Positions 25,802 to 34,591 of a DNA stretch of 64,000 bases are shown piece after piece. Within the stretch, counting starts at the first letter, position 1. Each line of letters begins with the position of its first letter. The stretch covers positions 47,467 to 111,466 of the forward strand of contig NW_027018034.1 in NCBI RefSeq assembly GCF_032854445.1. The letters run 5' to 3'. Made by a program: the position numbers and the translations under genes. The notes under the pieces are model-generated. The model was not told the origin of the DNA. It saw nothing but the letters and a program-made list of their open reading frames with translations, and did no database searches. This DNA is from Liolophura sinensis. Its lineage: Eukaryota > Mollusca > Polyplacophora > Chitonida > Chitonidae.

Positions 25802-28800
25802 ATGCGGAATTGGGCCAGGCATCTCCAGCTGTTGAAAAATTGCAAATTTTCTTGATTTCCAAGGAATAAGAGCCGTTGCTGGGCACGTGATTATGACATA
25901 AATGATCATTTAATTGTCGCTACAGCCAAAAGTATTGGTCGGAGAGCAACGCGGTTTGCACCATTCGATATCTTGTCACAAAATACGTCGGGTCAGCCTC
26001 TTACAAACCGCATTGCAACAGTTGTTCCAGTTTTGGACTTTTGCCTTTTCTTTTTGTTAAATGAAATCGGCTACACTGTACTATGTACCATCGCGACTGG
26101 TCATTACTGTATTCAACTTTTCACTATAAGTTATGTGCCCTTCGGTAGCCCAGAAGACGTCAAATCTTTGGGCCAAGCCCATTTAACTCACCCAGCAATT
26201 GTCTTACTTCTAAGTCGAAGAAAATCTCAATGTCTTTATCTACATGTAGAAAAACCACACCATTTGTATCTAGAAAACACAAGGTACTTGATACAGTCTG
26301 CTGTAAAAAGTACAATTGAACACTGACCCACATCAATAAGGTGACAAAAGATGAGGAATTGGGCCAGGCATCTCCAGCTGTTGAAAAAATTGCAAATTTC
26401 CTTGGTTTCCATGGAGTAAGAGCCGTTGCTGGGCACGTGATTATGACATAAATGATCATTTAATTGTCGCTACAGCCAAAAGTATTGGTCGGACAGCAAC
26501 GCGGTTTGCACCATTCGATTTCTCATCACAAAATACGTCGGATTAGCTTCTTACAAACAGCATTGGAACAGTTTTTTTTAGTTTTGGACTTTTGCCTGGT
26601 CCTTTTGTTAATTGAAATCGGCTACACTCTACTATGTACCATTGCCACTGGTCATTACTGTATTCAACTTTTCACTATAAGTTATGTGCCCTTCGGTAGC
26701 CCAGAAGACGTCAAATCTTTGGGCCAAGCCCATTTAACTCACCCAGCAATTGTCTTACTTCTAAGTCGAAGACAATCTCAATGTCTTTATCTACATGTAG
26801 AAAAACCACACCATTTGTATCTAGAAAACACAAGGTACTTGATACAGTCTGCTGTAAAAAGTACAATTGAACACTGAACCACATCAATAAGGTGCCAAAA
26901 GATGCGGAATTGGGCCAGGCATCTCCAGCTGTTGAAAATTGCAAATTTCCTTGGTTTCCAAGGAGTAAGAGCCGTTGCTGGGCACGTGATTATGACATAA
27001 ATGATCATTTAATTGTCGCTACAGCCAAAAGTATTGGTCGGAGAGCAACGCGGTTTGCACCATTCGATATCTCGTCACAAAATACGTCGGGTCAGCCTCT
27101 TACAAACAGCATCGGAACAGTTGTTCCAGTTTTGGACTATTGCCTGGTCTTTTTGTTAATTGAAATCGGCTACACTTTACTATGTACCATCGCGACTGGT
27201 CATTACTGTATTCAACTTTTCACTATAAGTTATGTGCCCTTCGGTAGCCCAGAAGACGTCAAATCTTTTGGCCAAGCCCATTTAACTCACCCAGCAATTG
27301 TCTTACTTCTAAGTCGAAGACAATCTCAATGTCTTTATCTACATGTAGAAAAACCACACCATTTGTATCTAGAAAACACAAGGTACTTGGTACAGTCTGC
27401 TGTAAAAAGTACAATTGAACACTTACCCACATCAATAAGGTGACAAAAGATGCGGAATTGGGCCAGGCATCTCCAGCTGTTGAAAAAATTGCAAATTTCC
27501 TTGGTTTCCATGGAGTAAGAGCCGTTTCTGGGCACGTGATTATGACATAAATGATCATTTAATTGTCGCTACAGCCAAACGTATTGGTCGGACAGCAACG
27601 CGGTTTGCACCATTCGATTTCTCGTCACAAAATACGTCGGATTAGCCTCTTACAAACAGCATTGGAACTGTTTTTTTAGTTTTGGACTTTTGCCTGGTCT
27701 TTTTGTTAATTGAAATCGGCTACACTCTACTATGTACCATTGCCACTGGTCATTACTGTATTCAACTTTTCACTATAAGTTATGTGCCCTTCGGTAGCCC
27801 AGAAGACGTCAAATCTTTGGGCCAAGCCCATTTAACTCACCCAGCAGTTGTCTTACTTCTAAGTCGAAGACAATCTCAATGTCTTTATCTACATGTAGAA
27901 AAACCACACCATTTGTATCTAGAAAACACAAGGTACTTGATACAGTCTGCTGTAAAAAGTACAATTGAACACTGAACTACATCAATAAGGTGCCAAAAGA
28001 TGCGGAATTGGGCCAGGCATCTCCAGCTGTTGAAAAGTTGCAAATTTCCTTGGTTTCCAAGGAGTAAGAGCCGTTGCTGGGCACGTGATTATGACATAAA
28101 TGATCATTTAATTGTCGCTACAGCCAAAAGTATTGGTCGGAGAGCAACGCGGTTTGCACCATTCGATATCTCGTCACAAAATACGTCGGTCAGCCTCTTA
28201 CAAACCGCATTGCAACAGTTGTTCCAGTTTTGGACTTTTGCCTCTTCCTTTTGTTAATTGAAATCGGCTACACTGTACTATGTACCATCGCGACTGGTCA
28301 TTACTATATTCAACTTTTCACTATAAGTTATGTGCCCTTCGGTAGCCCAGAAGACGTCAAATTTTTGGGCCAAGCCCATTTAACTCACCCAGCAATTGTC
28401 TTACTTCTAAGTCGAAGACAATCTCAATGTCTTTATCTACATGTAGAAAAACCACACCATTTGTATCTAGAAAACACAAGGTACTTGATACAGTCTGCTG
28501 TAAAAAGTACAATTGAACACTGAACCACATCAATAAGGTGCCAAAAGATGCGGAATTGGGCCAGGCATCTCCAGCTGTTGAAAAATTGCAAATTTCCTTG
28601 GTTTCCAAGGAGTAAGAGCCGTTGCTGGGCACGTGATTATGACATAAATGATCATTTAATTGTCGCTACAGCCAAAAGTATTGGTCGGAGAGCAACGCGG
28701 TTTGCACCATTCGATATCTCGTCACAAAATACGTCGGGTCAGCCTCTTACAAACCGCATTGCAACAGTTGTTCCAGTTTTGGACTTTTGCCTTTTCTTTT

Positions 28801-29143
28801 TGTTAATTGAAATCGGCTACACTGTACTATGTACCATCGCGACTGGTCATTACTGTATTCAACTTTTCACTATAAGTTATGTGCCCTTCGGTAGCCCAGA
28901 AGACGTCAAATCTTTGGGCCAAGCCCATTTAACTCACCCAGCAGTTGTCTTACTTCTAAGTCGAAGACAATCTCAATGTCTTTATCTACATGTAGAAAAA
29001 CCACACCATTTGTATCTAGAAAACACAAGGTACTTGATACAGTCTGCTGTAAAAAGTACAATTGAACACTGAACTACATCAATAAGGTGCCAAAAGATGC
29101 GGAATTGGGCCAGGCATCTCCAGCTGTTGAAAAGTTGCAAATT

Positions 29144-29160
29144 TCCTTGGTTTCCAAGGA
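29144..29160. other. Short hairpin, 7-bp stem and 3-nt loop, near unit start
   Basis: TCCTTGG-TTT-CCAAGGA is a perfect inverted repeat with a 3-nt loop. Many units in the other subfamilies have CCATGG instead of CCAAGG, which places one mismatch in the stem. The AAGG/ATGG difference is a useful subfamily marker: AAGG predominates in the unit types at 28000, 28548, 29097 and 29646, while ATGG dominates in 1-22 kb and after 43 kb. Whether it folds in DNA or RNA is unknown. Confidence 0.7.
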
Positions 29161-29178
29161 GTAAGAGCCGTTGCTGGG

Positions 29179-29184
29179 CACGTG
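29179..29184. promoter_or_regulatory. CACGTG palindrome (E-box type sequence), repeated in nearly every unit
   Basis: GGGCACGTGATT recurs in almost every unit at the same phase. CACGTG is the canonical core bound by many bHLH-family factors (established knowledge), but binding here is inference. Variants: CATGTG in units near 6668, 47301, 47850, 48948, 50594, 51694, 53890, 56087, 58285, 59379 and 61573, and CACTTG at about 15456. The motif is seen directly; the regulatory role is unproven. Confidence 0.4.
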
Positions 29185-29193
29185 ATTATGACA

Positions 29194-29207
29194 TAAATGA
29201 TCATTTA
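29194..29207. other. 14-bp perfect palindrome TAAATGATCATTTA
   Basis: The sequence equals its own reverse complement over 14 bases and is preserved in most units of all three subfamilies. Exceptions include CATTTGATT variants (2300s, 8330s, 10530s, 13280s), one base loss at about 11078, GATGATTTA at about 37985, CATCAATGATCA near 54454, 57198 and 62688, and GATCAATTA at about 52263. Its persistence, together with neighbouring CACGTG, makes this the strongest candidate protein-binding or cruciform site in the unit. No partner can be named. Confidence 0.65.
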
Positions 29208-29449
29208 ATTGTCGCTACAGCCAAAAGTATTGGTCGGAGAGCAACGCGGTTTGCACCATTCGATATCTCGTCACAAAATACGTCGGGTCAGCCTCTTACA
29301 AACCGCATTGCAACAGTTGTTCCAGTTTTGGACTTTTGCCTCTTCCTTTTGTTAATTGAAATCGGCTACACTGTACTATGTACCATCGCGACTGGTCATT
29401 ACTATATTCAACTTTTCACTATAAGTTATGTGCCCTTCGGTAGCCCAGA

Positions 29450-29457
29450 AGACGTCA
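29450..29457. promoter_or_regulatory. AGACGTCA, one base from a palindromic CRE (TGACGTCA)
   Basis: CAGAAGACGTCAAAT is nearly invariant across the array. GACGTC itself is palindromic, and the octamer differs from the bZIP-type TGACGTCA element only at its first base. Variants are GACTTC (units near 47026, 48670, 53625, 55810), AACGTC (25058, 46473, 48120) and GATGTC (45926). Function is inference only. Confidence 0.35.
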
Positions 29458-29533
29458 AATCTTTGGGCCAAGCCCATTTAACTCACCCAGCAATTGTCTT
29501 ACTTCTAAGTCGAAGACAATCTCAATGTCTTTA

Positions 29534-29545
29534 TCTACATGTAGA
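29534..29545. other. 12-bp perfect palindrome TCTACATGTAGA
   Basis: The motif lies in the TTTATCTACATGTAGAAAAACC segment of most units. A CTACAAGTAG variant marks one subfamily-I lineage (about 448, 2092, 4830, 6474, 7573, 15811, 17460, 19654, 21301). A TTTACATGTAGA variant marks parts of subfamily III (about 48751, 50397, 53697, 55891, 58088, 61379, 62479). Seen directly; role unknown. Confidence 0.6.
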
Positions 29546-31844
29546 AAAACCACACCATTTGTATCTAGAAAACACAAGGTACTTGATACAGTCTGCTGTA
29601 AAAAGTACAATTGAACACTGAACCACATCAATAAGGTGCCAAAAGATGCGGAATTGGGCCAGGCATCTCCAGCTGTTGAAAAATTGCAAATTTCCTTGGT
29701 TTCCAAGGAGTAAGAGCCGTTGCTGGGCACGTGATTATGACATAAATGATCATTTAATTGTCGCTACAGCCAAAAGTATTGGTCGGAGAGCAACGCGGTT
29801 TGCACCATTCGATATCTCGTCACAAAATACGTCGGGTCAGCCTCTTACAAACCGCATTGCAACAGTTGTTCCAGTTTTGGACTTTTGCCTTTTCTTTTTG
29901 TTAATTGAAATCGGCTACACTGTACTATGTACCATCGCGACTGGTCATTACTGTATTCAACTTTTCACTATAAGTTATGTGCCCTTCGGTAGCCCAGAAG
30001 ACGTCAAATCTTTTGGCCAAGCCCATTTAACTCACCCAGCAATTGTCTTACTTCTAAGTCGAAGACAATCTCAATGTCTTTATCTACATGTAGAAAAACC
30101 ACACCATTTGTATCTAGAAAACACAAGGTACTTGATACAGTCTGCTGTAAAAAGTACAATTGAACACTGACCCACATCAATAATGTGCAAAAAGATGCGG
30201 AATTGGGCCAGGCATCTCCAGCTGTTGAAAAATTGCAAATTTCCTTGGTTTCCATGGAGTAAGAGCCGTTGCTGGGCACGTGATTATGACATAAATGATC
30301 ATTTAATTCTCGATACAGCCAAACGTATTGGTCGGACAGCAACGCGGTTTGCACCATTCGATTTCTCGTCACAAAATACGTCGGATTGGCCCCTTACAAA
30401 CAGCATTGGAACAGTTGTTCCAGTTTTGGACTTTTGCCTGGTCTTTTTGTTAATTGAAATCGGCTACACTCTACTATGTACCATTGCCACTGGTCATTAC
30501 TGTATCCAACTTTTGACTATAAGTTATGTGCCCTTCGGTAGCCCAGAAGACGTCAAATCTTTGGGCCAAGCCCATTTAGCTCACCCAGCAGTTGTCTTAC
30601 TTCTAGGTCGAAGACAATCTTAATGTCTTTATCTACATGTAGAAAAACCACACCATTTGTATCTAGAGAACACAAGGTACTTGATACAGTCTGCTGTAAA
30701 GAGTACAATTAAACACTGAACCACATTAATAAGGTGCCAAACAATGCGGAATTGGGCCAGGCATCTCCAGCTGTTGAAAAATTGCAAATTTCCTTGGTTT
30801 CCAAGGAGTAAGAGCCGTTGCTGGGCACGTGATTATGATATAAATGATCATTTAATTGTCGCTACAGCCAAAAGTATTGGTCGGAGAGCAACGCGGTTTG
30901 CACCATTCGATATCTCGTCACAAAATACGTCGGGTCAGCCTCTTACAAACCGCATTGCAACAGTTGTTCCAGTTTTGGACTATTGCCTGGTCTTTTTGTT
31001 AATTGAAATCGGCTACACTCTACTAGGTACCATCGCGACTGGTAATTACTGTATTCAACTTTTGACTATAAGTTATGTGCCCTTCGGTAGCCCAGAAGAC
31101 GTCAAATCTTTTGGCCAAGCCCATTTAACTCCCCCAGCAATTGTCTTACTTCTAAGTCGAAGACAATCTCAATGTCTTTATCTACATGTAGAAAAACCAC
31201 ACCATTTGTATCTAGAAAACACAAGGTACTTGGTACAGTCTGCTGTAAAAAGTACAATTGAACACTTACCCACATCAATAAGGTGACAAAAGATGAGGAA
31301 TTGGGCCAGGCATCTCCAGCTGTTGAAAAAATTGCAAATTTCCTTGGTTTCCATGGAGTAAGAGCCGTTGCTGGGCACGTGATTATGACATAAATGATCA
31401 TTTAATTGTCGCTACAGCCCAAACGTATTGGTCGGAGAGCAACGCGGTTTGCACCATTCGATTTCTCGTCACAAAATACGTCGGATTAGCCTCTTACAAA
31501 CAGCATTGGAACAGTTTTTTTTAGTTTTGGACTTTTGCCTGGTCTTTTTGTTAATTGAAATCGGCTACACTCTACTAGGTACCATTGCCACTGGTCATTA
31601 CTGTATTCAACTTTTCACTATAAGTTATGTGCCCTTCGGTAGCCCAGAAGACGTCAAATCTTTGGGCCAAGCCCATTTAACTCACCCAGCAGTTGTCTTA
31701 CTTCTAAGTCGAAGACAATCTCAATGTCTTTATCTACATGTAGAAAAACCACACCATTTGTATCTAGAAAACACAAGGTACTTGATACAGTCTGCTGTAA
31801 AAAGTACAATTGAACACTGAACTACATCAATAAGGTGCCAAAAG

Positions 31845-34591
31845 ATGCGGAATTGGGCCAGGCATCTCCAGCTGTTGAAAAGTTGCAAATTTCCTTGGTT
31901 TCCAAGGAGTAAGAGCCGTTGCTGGGCACGTGATTATGACATAAATGATCATTTAATTGTCGCTACAGCCAAAAGTATTGGTCGGAGAGCAACGCGGTTT
32001 GCACCATTCGATATCTCGTCACAAAATACGTCGGGTCAGCCTCTTACAAACCGCATTGCAACAGTTGTTCCAGTTTTGGACTTTTGCCTCTTCCTTTTGT
32101 TAATTGAAATCGGCTACCACTGTACTATGTACCATCGCGACTGGTCATTACTATATTCAACTTTTCACTATAAGTTATGTGCCCTTCGGTAGCCCAGAAG
32201 ACGTCAAATCTTTGGGCCAAGCCCATTTTAACTCACCCAGCAATTGTCTTACTTCTAAGTCGAAGACAATCTCAATGTCTTTATCTACATGTAGAAAAAC
32301 CACACCATTTGTATCTAGAAAACACAAGGTACTTGATACAGTCTGCTGTAAAAAGTACAATTGAACACTGAACCACATCAATAAGGTGCCAAAAGATGCG
32401 GAATTGGGCCAGGCATCTCCAGCTGTTGAAAATTGCAAATTTCCTGGTTTCCAAGGAGTAAGAGCCGTTGCTGGGCACGTGATTATGACATAAATGATCA
32501 TTTAATTGTCGCTACAGCCAAAAGTATTGTCGGAGAGCAACGCGGTTTGCACCATTCGATATCTCGTCACAAAATACGTCGGGTCAGCCTCTTACAAACC
32601 GCATTGCAACAGTTGTTCCAGTTTTGGACTTTTGCCTTTTCTTTTTGTTAATTGAAATCGGCTACACTGTACTATGTACCATCGCGACTGGTCATTACTG
32701 TATTCAACTTTTCACTATAAGTTATGTGCCCTTCGGTAGCCCAGAAGACGTCAAATCTTTTGGCCAAGCCCATTTAACTCACCCAGCAATTGTCTTACTT
32801 CTAAGTCGAAGACAATCTCAATGTCTTTATCTACATGTAGAAAAAACCACACCATTTGTATCTAGAAAACACAAGGTACTTGATACAGTCTGCTGTAAAA
32901 AGTACAATTGAACACTGACCCACATCAATAATGTGCAAAAAGATGCGGAATTGGGCCAGGCATCTCCAGCTGTTGAAAAATTGCAAATTTCCTTGGTTTC
33001 CATGGAGTAAGAGCCGTTGCTGGGCACGTGATTATGACATAAATGATCATTTAATTCTCGATACAGCCAAACGTATTGGTCGGACAGCAACGCGGTTTGC
33101 ACCATTCGATTTCTCGTCACAAAATACGTCGGATTGGCCCCTTACAAACAGCATTGGAACAGTTGTTCCAGTTTTGGACTTTTGCCTGGTCTTTTTGTTA
33201 ATTGAAATCGGCTACACTCTACTATGTACCATTGCCACTGGTCATTACTGTATCCAACTTTTGACTATAAGTTATGTGCCCTTCGGTAGCCCAGAAGACG
33301 TCAAATCTTTGGGCCAAGCCCATTTAGCTCACCCAGCAGTTGTCTTACTTCTAGGTCGAAGACAATCTTAATGTCTTTATCTACATGTAGAAAAACCACA
33401 CCATTTGTATCTAGAGAACACAAGGTACTTGATACAGTCTGCTGTAAAGAGTACAATTAAACACTGAACCACATTAATAAGGTGCCAAACAATGCGGAAT
33501 TGGGCCAGGCATCTCCAGCTGTTGAAAAATTGCAAATTTCCTTGGTTTCCAAGGAGTAAGAGCCGTTGCTGGGCACGTGATTATGATATAAATGATCATT
33601 TAATTGTCGCTACAGCCAAAAGTATTGGTCGGAGAGCAACGCGGTTTGCACCATTCGATATCTCGTCACAAAATACGTCGGGTCAGCCTCTTACAAACCG
33701 CATTGCAACAGTTGTTCCAGTTTTGGACTATTGCCTGGTCTTTTTGTTAATTGAAATCGGCTACACTCTACTAGGTACCATCGCGACTGGTAATTACTGT
33801 ATTCAACTTTTGACTATAAGTTATGTGCCCTTCGGTAGCCCAGAAGACGTCAAATCTTTTGGCCAAGCCCATTTAACTCCCCCAGCAATTGTCTTACTTC
33901 TAAGTCGAAGACAATCTCAATGTCTTTATCTACATGTAGAAAAACCACACCATTTGTATCTAGAAAACACAAGGTACTTGGTACAGTCTGCTGTAAAAAG
34001 TACAATTGAACACTTACCCACATCAATAAGGTGACAAAAGATGAGGAATTGGGCCAGGCATCTCCAGCTGTTGAAAAAATTGCAAATTTCCTTGGTTTCC
34101 ATGGAGTAAGAGCCGTTGCTGGGCACGTGATTATGACATAAATGATCATTTAATTGTCGCTACAGCCAAACGTATTGGTCGGAGAGCAACGCGGTTTGCA
34201 CCATTCGATTTCTCGTCACAAAATACGTCGGATTAGCCTCTTACAAACAGCATTGGAACAGTTTTTTTTAGTTTTGGACTTTTGCCTGGTCTTTTTGTTA
34301 ATTGAAATCGGCTACACTCTACTAGGTACCATTGCCACTGGTCATTACTGTATTCAACTTTTCACTATAAGTTATGTGCCCTTCGGTAGCCCAGAAGACG
34401 TCAAATCTTTGGACCAAGCCCATTTAACTCACCCAGCAATTGTCTTACTTCTAAGTCGAAGACAATCTCAATGTCTTTATCTACATGTAGAAAAACCACA
34501 CCATTTGTATCTAGAAAACACAAGGTACTTGATACAGTCTGCTGTAAAAAGTACAATTGAACACTGACCCACATCAATAAGGTGCCAAAAG
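31845..34591 (+). repeat. Five-unit segment, right copy of tandem duplication (2747 bp)
   Basis: Units start at 31845, 32396, 32943, 33492 and 34041. The third and fourth are essentially identical to 30195 and 30744. The first two contain small indels absent from their partners (GGCTACCACTG at about 32113, CCATTTTAAC at 32223, TTTCCTGGTTTCC at 32441, AGTATTGTCGG at 32523, GAAAAAACC at 32840), so lengths are 551 and 547. The last unit carries TTTGGACCAAGCC, shared with 22507 and 40080. Confidence 0.88.

Larger units (their letters stand above)
29097..29645 (+). repeat. Reference unit (549 bp) used to describe the monomer
   Basis: This copy is full length without indels and is typical of the central subfamily. 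Order of landmarks: ATGCGGAATTGGGCC start; a CCTTGG/CCAAGG hairpin (29144-29160); CACGTG (29179-29184); a 14-bp palindrome centred on TGATCA (29194-29207); a CG-containing stretch with AACGCGG and TACGTCGGG; TTCCAGTTTTGGAC; TCGCGA; TATAAG; an AGACGTCA site (29450-29457); a 12-bp palindrome centred on ACATGT (29534-29545); TCTAGA; and an A-rich tail before TCAATAAGGTGCC and the next unit. The forward frame starting at its ATG is open for 174 codons to a TGA, but related copies carry TAG in the same frame, so I do not call it coding. No tRNA, 5S rRNA or snRNA signature was recognised. Confidence 0.9.
24154..30194 (+). repeat. Subfamily II 11-unit HOR, copy 1 (6041 bp)
   Basis: Units start at 24154, 24703, 25252, 25802, 26351, 26902, 27450, 28000, 28548, 29097 and 29646. 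The leading unit is recognised by CGGATTGGCCCC, CAACTTTTGACTATAAG and CCATTTAGCTCACC; this type returns at 30195, 32943 and 38981 (offsets 11, 5 and 11 units). The second unit has GGACTATTGCC, CTACTAGGTACC, GGTAATTAC and CTTACCCACATC, also seen at 30744, 33492 and 39531. The pairs 28000/28548 and 29097/29646 are a further two-unit duplication. The unit at 25252 is a fusion of two types (separate entry). Confidence 0.85.
29097..31844 (+). repeat. Five-unit segment, left copy of tandem duplication (2748 bp)
   Basis: Units start at 29097, 29646, 30195, 30744 and 31293. They are repeated unit for unit at 31845-34591. Private shared markers include AATAATGTGCAAAAAG before the third unit, ATTCTCGATACAGCC and CTTCTAGGTCGAAG in the third, and ACATTAATAAGG before the fourth with CTCCCCCAGC within it. 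The last unit is chimeric: its first part (to at least ACTAGGTACCATTGCC at about 31575-31590) matches 34041, while its end (CAGCAGTTGTC, TGAACTACATC) matches the end of the unit at 28548. This places the crossover in about 31590-31690. Confidence 0.88.

Noticed and set aside
29421-29434. TATAAG as a TATA box and AATAAA (about 54344 and 57088) as a polyadenylation signal
   Set aside because: Single short A/T motifs in a repeat of 42% G+C are expected by chance; most units have AATAAG, not AATAAA, and no transcript structure supports them.
29097-29645. tRNA, 5S rRNA, spliced-leader or snRNA gene in each unit
   Set aside because: ACCATTCGATTTC resembles part of a tRNA B box, but there is no matching A box or cloverleaf. 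No 5S or snRNA core sequence is visible.
29097-29645. CENP-B box
   Set aside because: The only TTCG contexts (CATTCGAT, CCTTCGGT) do not continue with the required A and CGGG positions on either strand.
29097-29645. Three internal 183-bp subrepeats
   Set aside because: The thirds of the unit do not align with each other by eye. A weak likeness of CACCATTCGATTTCTC and CACCATTTGTATCTAG is about 300 bp apart, not 183.
24154-30170. Forward reading frames of 142-183 codons (starting ATGCGGAATTGG) as a tandem gene family
   Set aside because: The same frame is broken by TAG (GGATTAG) in most other copies, by single-base indels and by GGGCTAAG stops. No recognisable domain, no intron or promoter logic, and copies follow satellite HOR order. 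It is open by chance plus copying.
30004-30372. Reverse-strand frames of 91-122 codons
   Set aside because: They are the antisense of the same repeat, vary in length with single substitutions, and show no known motif.
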